Shown here: piece after piece, positions 41,744 to 50,453 of the stretch | Numbering within the stretch: the first letter of the stretch is position 1 | How the letters are laid out: every line of letters starts with the position of its first letter | NCBI GenBank assembly: GCA_938014215.1 | Contig: CALLRW010000002.1 | Coordinates: forward strand, 1 to 64,000 | Length of the DNA: 64,000 nucleotides | Direction of reading: 5' to 3' | Source of the DNA: an uncultured Alistipes sp. | GTDB lineage: Bacteria; Bacteroidota; Bacteroidia; Bacteroidales; Rikenellaceae | Notes under the pieces: model-generated | Database searches by the model: none | What the model saw: the letters and a program-made list of their open reading frames with translations, nothing else | Told to the model about the DNA's origin: nothing | Position numbers and translations under genes: made by a program

Positions 41744-43900
41744 TTAGTTGACTTTTACACAACGAACATACATGCCCGAGGTCATGTAATAAGAGTCGAT
41801 ATAGGGCGAATTGCTCAGATACAGGTAATAGGGCGTGTCGCCGCTCTTGTAGGAGGTCCAGAACCCGGCTTCCGTCATATACCAGTAGTAGCAGGAAGCG
41901 ATGCCTCCGGGCAGCGCCCCGAAGCCCGAAGCATTGGTCGGATTGTAATAATCCCACCGGCTGTCGGGGGCCATCAGATCCGCGGCCGAGGGCACGGCGT
42001 CAAGCAGCGACTGCGTCTGATCCCAGTCGGGAAGGCTCCAACCCTCGGGACAAAGTTTGCCCGTATCGACCGTATAGTAATTGTAGAGAAGGCCGTAGGT
42101 CGGACGGTTATCCGGATCGTCCATGAAATCGCAGGCCGCCGGCGAAGTCTTCTCGTCCCACGACATATCGTTGCCCAGGGCTATCGGAATCTCCGTGCCG
42201 TCCGTCAGGTGGAGCGTCCTCAGATTGGCCGCCATCCATGTCAAACCTCCGATCTCGACAACGGGATACTCGTTGCCGTCGACATCCGTCACCGAGGTCG
42301 GAGCCGGATCCGGTTCCGGTTCGACGGCCGAGTCATCCTCCACACACCGTACCGACATGGCGACCCGCTTGTAATGGGTATCCATATAGGAGTACATGCT
42401 CAGATAGAGGTAGGAGGCCGGGAAGCTCTGCGTATCGTCGAAGGTGGAGCTCCAAAAATAGGCGTCGCCGAACAACCAGCTGTTGTCGAACAGCATGCCC
42501 GCCGGCAGAGCGCTGAATCCGGTCGTATTGGTCGGTTCATACATGCTGCTCCAGTTTTCGTCGGGCGCCATCAGCGAATAACTCCCCTTCATCGTGGAGA
42601 AGGGCAGCGTCTCCAGCTCCTCGCGCGAGGGGACCTTCCACCCCTTCGGGCAGAGGTTGCCCGGCTCGACCGCATAGAAGTTGTAAAGCAGACCGTAACG
42701 GTCGCGGTAGTCGGCGTTGTTCTCCGGGGCGCAGGCCGCCGGCGAAGTCAATGCAATCCACTCCTCCGTACCTCCCTCAACAACCGGAATCTCCGTTCCA
42801 TCGTTGTAATGCGTCGTGCGGAGGTTGGAGGTCAACCATCGTTTTCCCGCGATTTCGACTACCGAATACTCGTTTCCGTCGGCATCGAGAACCGTCTCAC
42901 CCGACGGTTCGGGACGATTGGCATCACCCACGATGACGTCCCCTTCCTGCCACTCTGCAATCTGGGTGCTCACACGAAGTGTCGGACCCTGGGATGTCAT
43001 TCCGATCGTTGCGGTAAAGAGATGACTTCGACCCGATTCGAACGTAAAGTCCGAACCCGGTTTATAGGCCAATGTCTTCCCCCGGAATGTAAAATAGAGA
43101 ACCGATTCACCAGCCAGGCGGGTCTGAGGAACCACGATGGCCGAAAGCCCCGAAAGCATGCCGTCACTCGCCTTCGACAGATGTCCGAAAGGCTGGATGT
43201 CGGACACATCGGAAAGCTGATCGATCTGTCCTGCATCAACATCATAACGCGCTGTCGTTGAGAATGATTTCAGCTGCACATCCACATCAAGCAACTCATC
43301 GGCCGTAACCCCTTCACCCGCCTTCACCTGAATCAGCATCTGGCTCAGCACATGGCGAAAAGAGACTGGAACGGCCTCTCCGTCGGGTATTACCTCACGG
43401 GCAACGGCTACCAGCCGGTCTGAGGTCATTCGGGCCTGCGCATCCCGTTGGTCCACAGCCACCCCGACTGCAAGCGTCGAGGAACCTGCATCAAAACCAA
43501 CCGCATCATAGGGATAGTAGGCATAGAATGTATTGGGGGTCGTCGCATCCGGGAAATAGGCCGTGGCCGTCGCAATGAAACAACCGTCACGATATTCAAA
43601 CTTCACGTTATCCTCCTAACGGACACCTGAAAGAGGCTGCTCTGCGCCGTTCTCCCATGGAACAACAGTCAATCCGATGGCGTCTCCCTGATCAAAAGCG
43701 GTTCCGGATACACGAGTCATGATACTCGGTGCCAACGTAATGCGGAGTTTCGAATCGAAATCCGCCACATCCGATTCCGCGGTTGTACACGACGGGGCCA
43801 TCAGCAGGCCGACCGCCGACCAAAGCACAAAGCCGTACAGGGAGAGACGGGTTGTCGCTCGACACCTCGCTCTCCTGGGGTTTGGGTACAATTTATCCAT
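41744..43900 (-). pseudogene. Fimbrillin lipoprotein with two FISUMP domains, interrupted by one in-frame TAG (operon gene 1)
   Basis: The upstream piece (43900-43616, 94 residues) has a lipoprotein signal (lipobox LLMAPSC) and the fimbrillin start TRVSGTAFDQGDAIGLTV, ending PLSGVR. After a TAG at 43616-43618 the same frame continues EDNVKFEYRDGC, then FYAYYPYDAVG, the second fimbrillin domain, and two FISUMP domains (DADGNEYSVVEIAGKRWLTS; DVDGNEYPVVEIGGLTWMAA), to 41744. Paralogues read RYIDN, RYINN or RYFNN here, so the TAG replaces the conserved Tyr by one base change. No frameshift is involved. AGGAGG with a GTG at 43606 just after the stop could allow restart, but a restarted product would lack its signal peptide. 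Otherwise intact, so the mutation is recent, or a sequencing error, or read through. Confidence 0.85.
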
Positions 43901-44124
43901 AGTTAATAAAAGATTATATGAGGTGTTTGATTAAAAGAGGCAAAGATTAAATACATTCTATCAGTTTATAATATATTATAACATTAAACCGATAAAACGA
44001 AAACAAATTTATACAAAACCAGCTATTAAACAAATTTTTTTCTTGTAAAATTCCGCCTTTTTATATTTTTTTCATACATTTAAACTCGAATCAAGACACG
44101 AATGCCACCCACAAATCCAATACT
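43901..44124. promoter_or_regulatory. AT-rich divergent intergenic region
   Basis: 224 nt, strongly AT-rich in a GC-rich surrounding. It holds a perfect 16-bp palindrome (43966-43981, ttataatatattataa), a minus-strand AATCTTTG box near 43940-43947 facing the fimbrillin operon, and a plus-strand TACATTTA box at 44075-44082 facing the protease gene. Neither box has a good -33 partner. It contains no gene. Confidence 0.6.
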
Positions 44125-46710
44125 ATGATTCGAACTGTCAGCCCCGCATGGCTTGTCATCGGCCTTCTCTTTGCAATGCTGTTAACCGTTCAACCAACTA
44201 CGGCACAATCCAATACGGCTACCGTCAGGCTGCCCGACGGATCCTCCCTGCCGGTGCAGATCCATGGAGATGCACGGTTTCATTACGAAACGACGATCGA
44301 CGGCTATCCCGTCGTTCAGGGACCCGACGGATTCTATTATTACCTGACTGACTCTCAGGGGCGCTCCGTTCGCAGTGCCGTCCGGGTATCCGCCCGCAAC
44401 CGCCGAACCGCCGAAGAGCTCCGGCTGCTGGCAACACTCCCCCGCGGAGTCGCCGCATCGGCCCGGCTCCGCACCCCGCAAAGTCAAACCCGTGCCGGTC
44501 TGGAGACGGGGTTCCCCACGACCGGAGACGTACGGTCGCTGGTTATCCTGGTCAATTTCAACGACGTGACCTTCACTACAGCCGGCCCGCAGCGCGCCTT
44601 TGAACGCATGCTCAACGAAAAGGGTTACAGCGACAACGGCGCCATCGGAAGTGCCCGCGACTACTATCTCCAGAACTCCGGAGAACGGTTCCGTCCGACC
44701 TTCGATGTCGTCGGCCCATTCACGCTGGACCACCCTGTCGCCTATTACGGCGCCAACACGGACTATAGAGATCCCAACGCCGAAAAGATGATTGTCGATG
44801 CCTGCCGCAAGGCCGCTGCAGCCGGGGTTGACTTCGCGCAGTATGATCTCGACAATGACGGGAAAATTGACAACGTCTTCGTCTATTATGCCGGATACAA
44901 CGAATCCGAAGGCGGCGGTTCGAATACCGTCTGGCCCCATCGGGGCGAAGTATCCGACTCGGGCGAAACCTTCAACGGGAAGACGCTCTGCGTCTATGCC
45001 TGCACCTCGGAGCTGAGCGGCTCGGAAGGGTTTGACAGCCGCATGGCCGGCATCGGAACCTTCTGCCACGAATTCGGCCACGTCCTCGGATGGCCCGACT
45101 TCTACGATACCGACGGCAGCGACTCCGGAACGGGCAGCGGCATCTTCAACTGGTCGCTCATGTGCCGCGGCAGTCTGAACGACGGCGGACGGATCCCGCC
45201 CGCCCTGACGGCCGTGGAGCGCATGCTGGCAGGATGGCTCACCCCGACCGTACTGAGTCGATCGGGCGATTACACGCTGCAGCCGATCCAGGAGAACGAG
45301 GCCTGTCTGATCAGAACCGACACGGAGGGGGAGTTCTTCCTCCTGGAGAACCGCCAACTGACGGGGTGGGACCAGGCCCTCAAGGGGCACGGGCTGCTGA
45401 TCTACCACGTCGACCGCTCCCAACGGCTGGTCGAAGGCTACACGGCTCTCGACCGCTGGATCTACAACATTCCCAACAACATCGCGGCCCACCCCTGTCT
45501 ACGTCTGATCACGGCCCGACCCGATTCGGGAGAGGGGTACGAAGCCTTCATGCCCTATCCCGGCCAGACCGGCAACCGCGAATTCTCGGCCTCGAGCCGT
45601 CCGGCAGCCCGCAGCTGGTCCGGAGCCCCGCTCCCCGCCGAGGTGTACGACATCACCGAAACGACGGACGGAACCATCCGCTTCTCGGTGCGCATGGCCG
45701 CCGGCAGCATCGAAGAGCTCCGCATCGAGGGCCGCGAACGGGCCATCGTCGGGGATACGGTGCAGATGCGGGCCGTGATCTCGCCCGAAGGGGCATCCGG
45801 TGATCTGGAGTGGAGCAGCGACAACGAAGCCGTGGCCACGATCGATGTCCGGAGCGGAACGGTTACCTGTCTGAAGAGCGGCGAGACGACCATTCGGGTC
45901 ACCGCCCCCTCGACGGGTGCCTCTGCCGGATTCCAGCTCTCGGTCGTGGAGGGGACGCTGCTGCGCGGCCGCGTCTGGAACAGCGCGAAGAGTCCGCTGG
46001 AAGGGGTCCGCATCGAACTGAGCGACCAGTCCGGTGAGTGTCTGGCCACCTTCACGAGCGATGAAGAGGGGTGCTTCGCCAGTGGCGAAAACGAGGTGTC
46101 AGAAGGGAGTTATTCGCTGCAGCTTCGCGGAGAGGGGTATCCCGCACAGGCTGTCGCCGCACGGATCGGGGCGGGAACAACACGGCTTGATCTGACGCTG
46201 CAACAGTTGGAGGAGATGGATCGCGGTGATGCCGATTTCGAGGTCTCCGTACAACCGTTCCAGAACTCGGTCTACATCGACTGGAGCAGCTCCGACGCAA
46301 CCCGCTGGACGGTGGAGTGGCGCCCGATGGAGACGGCCTTCTACGCCGGATCCCGCAGCGTGGAAACGCCGCAGATCGATATCGACGGATTGTCGCCCCG
46401 GTCGGAATACGCCGTCCGGATCACCGAATCCGACGGAGCCGAATCAAAATACAGGATGGTCTACTTCTCAACGGCCGAGCCTCTGGGACGCTTTACCGGC
46501 ATGGCCCTGCAGGCGGAGTACGAGACCGACACGCCGGTACTGCTGAAAGCCGTCAACATCCCGGACGGTGCCCGCCAGGAGTGGTTTATCGACGGAGAGG
46601 CCGTAAGCCAAAACAGCGTCCGACTCCCCGCCGGAGAGCATGAAGTCGAACTGCACATCTCGACCTCCGGCCACACCGAAATCATCACGAAATACATCAC
46701 GGTAAAATAA
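44125..46710 (+). CDS. Secreted M6-family (immune inhibitor A-like) metalloprotease with Ig-like and FN3-like domains
   Basis: 861 residues with a signal peptide ending near residue 28 (TTAQS). The zinc motif is FCHEFGHVLGWPDFYD, His315-Glu316...His319, in the M6 context. Upstream are GARDYYLQNS-type M6 blocks and a calcium-loop-like DLDNDGKIDNVF. After the catalytic domain (about 130-530) come a Big_2-like bacterial Ig domain (about 535-610, WSSDNEAVATIDVRSGTVT), a carboxypeptidase-regulatory-like domain (about 613-690) and an FN3-like domain (about 700-785). The C-terminus is another beta domain, without a recognisable sorting signal. It is divergent from the fimbrillin operon and could process its products, but that is inference. 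Confidence 0.88.
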   Translation: MIRTVSPAWLVIGLLFAMLLTVQPTTAQSNTATVRLPDGSSLPVQIHGDARFHYETTIDGYPVVQGPDGFYYYLTDSQGRSVRSAVRVSARNRRTAEELRLLATLPRGVAASARLRTPQSQTRAGLETGFPTTGDVRSLVILVNFNDVTFTTAGPQRAFERMLNEKGYSDNGAIGSARDYYLQNSGERFRPTFDVVGPFTLDHPVAYYGANTDYRDPNAEKMIVDACRKAAAAGVDFAQYDLDNDGKIDNVFVYYAGYNESEGGGSNTVWPHRGEVSDSGETFNGKTLCVYACTSELSGSEGFDSRMAGIGTFCHEFGHVLGWPDFYDTDGSDSGTGSGIFNWSLMCRGSLNDGGRIPPALTAVERMLAGWLTPTVLSRSGDYTLQPIQENEACLIRTDTEGEFFLLENRQLTGWDQALKGHGLLIYHVDRSQRLVEGYTALDRWIYNIPNNIAAHPCLRLITARPDSGEGYEAFMPYPGQTGNREFSASSRPAARSWSGAPLPAEVYDITETTDGTIRFSVRMAAGSIEELRIEGRERAIVGDTVQMRAVISPEGASGDLEWSSDNEAVATIDVRSGTVTCLKSGETTIRVTAPSTGASAGFQLSVVEGTLLRGRVWNSAKSPLEGVRIELSDQSGECLATFTSDEEGCFASGENEVSEGSYSLQLRGEGYPAQAVAARIGAGTTRLDLTLQQLEEMDRGDADFEVSVQPFQNSVYIDWSSSDATRWTVEWRPMETAFYAGSRSVETPQIDIDGLSPRSEYAVRITESDGAESKYRMVYFSTAEPLGRFTGMALQAEYETDTPVLLKAVNIPDGARQEWFIDGEAVSQNSVRLPAGEHEVELHISTSGHTEIITKYITVK

Positions 46711-46727
46711 AACAGTCTGCATCGAAC

Positions 46728-47165
46728 ATGAAACGATCCATCCTCCATATCCTCGCGCAACTCTTCGGAATCGTCCTCGTCGCAAGCCTTCCGACGGCCT
46801 GCGCCAACAACGGCGACATGGGCTCGAACTCTCCCGCCTGTGAAGCCTTCCTTGCCTCCGCCGTCCAATACGGCATCTACGGAGGCGGGACCCCGGTGCG
46901 GATCTTCCAACGAACAGAAGATCAGATCGTCCGCGACAGCGAAGGAACCACGCTCCGCATTCAGGATACGGAGCAGATCAGCGTATTGAACTGTACCTTC
47001 TCGGCCCGTCCGCAGGTCGGAGCAGCCGTCACGGTACGATACGAAGGGGTGGGGATTCCGCTGACGGCCGGCAGCGCCGAATTTCAGGCTCTGAAGAGCG
47101 AAGGAACGCGAATCTGGCTCTGGAACGAAAAGTTGGGGATCGGTATCGTGGCCGACAACCGTTGA
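46728..47165 (+). CDS. Small lipoprotein of unknown function downstream of the M6 protease
   Basis: 145 residues. The signal peptide MKRSILHILAQLFGIVLVAS ends in the lipobox LPTAC. The mature part is about 120 residues, beta-rich, with two cysteines (PACEAF and LNCTF) that could pair and the strand-like segment GAAVTVRYEGVGIPLTAGSA. No family recognised. It starts 17 nt after the protease stop, so the two are probably one operon. A membrane-anchored inhibitor, chaperone or receptor for the protease is possible but unsupported. Confidence 0.75.
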   Translation: MKRSILHILAQLFGIVLVASLPTACANNGDMGSNSPACEAFLASAVQYGIYGGGTPVRIFQRTEDQIVRDSEGTTLRIQDTEQISVLNCTFSARPQVGAAVTVRYEGVGIPLTAGSAEFQALKSEGTRIWLWNEKLGIGIVADNR

Positions 47166-47221
47166 AACTTCCTGTCGGTCTCGGCACAAGGAAAGGGGAG
47201 AACGGTTTCCAATCCACGAAA

Positions 47222-47264
47222 CAAGCGGGCGCAGCATTCGGAAGAAGATGCTGCGCCCGTTGTT
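47222..47264. terminator. Terminator hairpin after the small lipoprotein gene
   Basis: A 12-bp stem (cgggcgcagcat/atgctgcgcccg) with a 10-nt loop, followed by ttgttgg. It lies between convergent genes. Confidence 0.7.
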
Positions 47265-47351
47265 GGTAAGGCTGTCTCGGTCAGCGGAGGCAAATCGGAA
47301 GCGGATCAGAGGCAGGGCAGAAGCGGGTCGAAGGCAGACCGGATCTTCCCG

Positions 47352-48749
47352 CTACTTCTCCAACAGGGCATGACGATAGCCCTGGATCCGGTTCCAGTCG
47401 CCCCGCGTGAAGTCCGGGATCGCTACCGGCATGCTGTTGTGCTCGAGCGACAGTGCCGTCAGCGCCCCGATACACGACCATTCAGCCGCATCGTAGACAT
47501 CCTGATCCGACGGCAAGCCGTTGCGCAGGCAGTAGATCAGCCGGTAGTCCATGATAAAGTCCATCCCGCCATGGCCGCCAACCTCACGGGCCTTCGCCTC
47601 CAGCTCCTTCGTGATCGGATGCTTGTATCGCTCCATCAGCGCCTTACGAACCTCCTCCGGCACGAAACTGTGCGCACTCAGGTTCTCGTGGTCCGGAACC
47701 TCCGAAGCCGTCAGCTGCTCCGGCTCGAAGGCATAGCCCTCGATCGGATACTTGTTGGCAAAACCCTTCGTCCCGGTCACCTGGTACATCCGGCTGTAGG
47801 GACGCGGCGTATAGACGTTATGTTCGAGCAGGATCGTACGGCCCCGTTCGGTCTTGATCAGCGTCAGCGTATGGTCGCCGTTGGCAAAGCGGTCGGCCCC
47901 CATCTTCTCCCGCGCAATCGCCAGCCCGTTGACCGACGGCGTATCCATCGAGACCAGGTAGTTCATCCGATCACCGCGATGGATATCAAGCAGTTGGCAG
48001 GCCGGACCCAGTCCGTGGGTGGCGTAGACATCGCCCCGGTGCTGCTGGTCGAACGACAGCCGCCAGTTCCCCTGGTAGTAGTCCCAGAAGGGCTCGAGGT
48101 TGTGGATATAAGACCCCTCGGCGTGGAGTAGCTCCCCGAAAAGCCCCTGCTGGGCCATGTTGAGCGTCGTCAGCTCGAAAAAGTCGTAGACGCAGTTCTC
48201 GAGCATCATGCAGTGACGGCGGCTCTTCTCGGCCGTGTTGACCAGCTGCCAGCACTCCTCGAGCGACGTGGCCGCCGGAACCTCCACCGCCACGTGCTTG
48301 CCCTGCTCCATGGCGTAGACCGCCATCGGAACGTGCAGCTGCCACGGCGTGCAGATATAGACCAGATCCAGATCCTCTCGCTCGCAGAGCGCCTTCCACC
48401 CGTCATCCCCGCTGTAGGAGGCCGCCGCCGGAAGACCGCGCCGCGTCAGGATGGCCTGCGCACTGTCGACCCGCTCGGGGTAGAGGTCGCACAAGGCCCG
48501 GATCGACACGCCGTCGAGGTGGGTGAAGCGCTCGACCGCCCCCGGCCCGCGCATGCCCAGCCCGATGAAGCCCACGCGGACCGTATCCATCGGTTCGCAC
48601 CGCAGCCCCAGCACCGACTGTTGGCCCGCTTCGCGTTCGGGAACTTCCGTTACGAGAATTCCATCCTCGATCCGGTACCCCTCCGTACCGCGGCACGCAC
48701 TCAGCAGAAGCCCCACCGCGGCGCACCACAAAACAAGGTATCTCTTCAT
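47352..48749 (-). CDS. Gfo/Idh/MocA-type lipoprotein, GH109-like (alpha-N-acetylgalactosaminidase family)
   Basis: 465 residues. The lipobox is LLLSAC, followed by a Rossmann domain with VRVGFIGLGMRGPGAVERF (NAD-binding Gly motif). YICTPWQLHVPMAVYAMEQG followed by KHVAVEVPAATSLEECW fits GH109 rather than ordinary oxidoreductases, as do CVYDFFELTTLNMAQQGLFG and EGSYIHNLEPFWD. GH109 enzymes cleave alpha-GalNAc with a bound NAD+ redox mechanism. In a gut organism mucin O-glycans are a plausible substrate. The lipid anchor places it in the envelope. Confidence 0.85.
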   Translation of the reverse strand: MKRYLVLWCAAVGLLLSACRGTEGYRIEDGILVTEVPEREAGQQSVLGLRCEPMDTVRVGFIGLGMRGPGAVERFTHLDGVSIRALCDLYPERVDSAQAILTRRGLPAAASYSGDDGWKALCEREDLDLVYICTPWQLHVPMAVYAMEQGKHVAVEVPAATSLEECWQLVNTAEKSRRHCMMLENCVYDFFELTTLNMAQQGLFGELLHAEGSYIHNLEPFWDYYQGNWRLSFDQQHRGDVYATHGLGPACQLLDIHRGDRMNYLVSMDTPSVNGLAIAREKMGADRFANGDHTLTLIKTERGRTILLEHNVYTPRPYSRMYQVTGTKGFANKYPIEGYAFEPEQLTASEVPDHENLSAHSFVPEEVRKALMERYKHPITKELEAKAREVGGHGGMDFIMDYRLIYCLRNGLPSDQDVYDAAEWSCIGALTALSLEHNSMPVAIPDFTRGDWNRIQGYRHALLEK

Positions 48750-48793
48750 TGTTCAGACAGTTTGGTTCGTTGTACGACAAATGTAGGAAATAT

Positions 48794-48824
48794 TTTGAAA
48801 TATGCGCGCGTTTGACTACTTTTG
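48794..48824 (+). promoter_or_regulatory. Promoter of lnt
   Basis: TTTG (48794-48797), 19 nt, TACTTTTG (48817-48824), 21 nt before the ATG. A TACATTTG -7 box (48778-48785) on the minus strand probably serves the divergent GH109-like gene. Confidence 0.75.
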
Positions 48825-48845
48825 CGGTCATAAAAATCACCTTCC

Positions 48846-50438
48846 ATGTTGCGCAGATTTGCAGCGGTAATCCTTTCGGCCATCCTGCTCGCTCCGGGTT
48901 GGCTCGGACTCTCGGGCATGACGCTCTTTGCGGGTTTCGTACCCCTGCTGTGGATCAGCGACTCATACGGCCCCTCGCGCCGCGACTGGTGGCGCATGTT
49001 CGGGTGGGCAACCCTGGCGTTCGTCCTGTGGAACGCGCTGACCGTCTGGTGGATCTGGTACGCCACGCCCGTCGGGCCCGTGGCCGCCACGCTCGCCTCG
49101 ACCACCCTCAACCTGATTGCATTCATGCTCTTCCATACCGTCTCGAAGCGGGCCCACAAGGCACTGGCATACGTCACGCTCGTCGCCGCATGGATCACCA
49201 CCGAGTACTGGTACACCGTCGGCGACTTCTCCTGGCCGTGGCTCATCCTCGGAAACGGCTTCTCGCACGAAGTCTGGGCCGTGCAGTGGTATGAATACAC
49301 CGGCGTATTCGGCGGCTCGCTCTGGGTGCTGGTGGTCAACATCCTCCTCTTCGAGGCCTGGAAGGCCCGCCGAAACCTCCGCAAGTGGGGGAGCGTCGTG
49401 GCGGCCATCGCCCTGCCGATGATCCTCTCGGCGGTCGTCCGCGGCTGCTGGAAACAGCCCGGCGAAGGGGCGGTCCGCGTCAGCATCATCCAGCCCAATG
49501 TCGACTGCTACGACAAGTTCCACGGCGACAGCGAATGGCAGGAGCAGAATATCCTCCAGCTGCTGGGCGAAGTCCCCGGCGACGCTCAATTCATCCTGCT
49601 CCCCGAAACCGCCGTCCCGGGATACTACAACGAACCCCTCCTGAGCGACTACCCCTGGGGAGCAGGCGATGAGGCCGGCCTCTTCTGGCAGCAGCTGCGC
49701 GATTCGCTCTGTCGGAACCATCCCGGAGCCCTGCTCGTCACCGGAGCCAACACCCTGCGCCACTACGCCGCCGGAGCTCAGACCGAAACGGCCCGACGCG
49801 ACCGGTTCGGAAACGGCTATTACGACGTCTTCAACTCGGCCGTGGGGCTCGATTCGACCGGCCGCATGCAGCTGCACCACAAGGGTCGGCTCGTCATCGG
49901 CGTCGAAAACACCCCGACGTGGGTCTTCGACGTGCTGCGCTTCCTGGTCATCGACCTGGGCGGCGTCGTCGGCCAGATCGGCAAGGGTCAGCACGGCACC
50001 GCCTTCGATCACGACGGCGTGAGCGTCGGCCCCGCCATCTGTTACGAGGGGCTCTACGGCGACTTCTACGGCGACTTCGTCCGCCGCGGCGCCCAGTTCA
50101 TGGCCATCGTCTCGAACGACGGCTGGTGGGGCGATACCCCCGGGTACCGCCACCTCTTCTCGATCTCGCGCCTGCGCGCCATCGAACACCGCCGCGCCAT
50201 CGCCCGGTCGGCAAACACCGGTCAGTCGGGATTCATCTCCCCGCTGGGCGACGTGGGCCAGACGATGGGCTGGGAAGAACGCGGCGTCCTCTCGGCCGAG
50301 GTGCCCCTCAACTCCCAGATGACCTTCTATACGCGCTACGGCGACTACGTGGCGCGCATCGCGGAATACGTCCTGCTGCTCTCGGTACTCTACTTCGTGG
50401 CCTACCGGATCAAACGGCGAAACTATCTTGTGAAATAA
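48846..50438 (+). CDS. lnt: Apolipoprotein N-acyltransferase
   Basis: 530 residues. Lnt adds the third acyl chain to the N-terminal Cys of lipoproteins in the inner membrane. About six N-terminal membrane helices (about 5-190) precede a periplasmic nitrilase domain with IIQPNVDCYDKF, ILLPETAVPGYY (catalytic Glu), LHHKGRLVIGVE (Lys) and GPAICYEGLYG (Cys), the Glu-Lys-Cys triad. A final helix lies at about 500-520. It would mature the many lipoproteins encoded in this window. folC follows after 15 nt, so the two are probably co-transcribed. Confidence 0.95.
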   Translation: MLRRFAAVILSAILLAPGWLGLSGMTLFAGFVPLLWISDSYGPSRRDWWRMFGWATLAFVLWNALTVWWIWYATPVGPVAATLASTTLNLIAFMLFHTVSKRAHKALAYVTLVAAWITTEYWYTVGDFSWPWLILGNGFSHEVWAVQWYEYTGVFGGSLWVLVVNILLFEAWKARRNLRKWGSVVAAIALPMILSAVVRGCWKQPGEGAVRVSIIQPNVDCYDKFHGDSEWQEQNILQLLGEVPGDAQFILLPETAVPGYYNEPLLSDYPWGAGDEAGLFWQQLRDSLCRNHPGALLVTGANTLRHYAAGAQTETARRDRFGNGYYDVFNSAVGLDSTGRMQLHHKGRLVIGVENTPTWVFDVLRFLVIDLGGVVGQIGKGQHGTAFDHDGVSVGPAICYEGLYGDFYGDFVRRGAQFMAIVSNDGWWGDTPGYRHLFSISRLRAIEHRRAIARSANTGQSGFISPLGDVGQTMGWEERGVLSAEVPLNSQMTFYTRYGDYVARIAEYVLLLSVLYFVAYRIKRRNYLVK

Positions 50439-50453
50439 AAACCTTTTGCTGTC

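Noticed and set aside
44125..46710. Alternative reading of the protease as a gingipain-type (C25) enzyme
   Set aside because: The HEFGH zinc motif and flanking blocks are those of M6 metalloproteases; no Cys-His dyad of C25 is seen.
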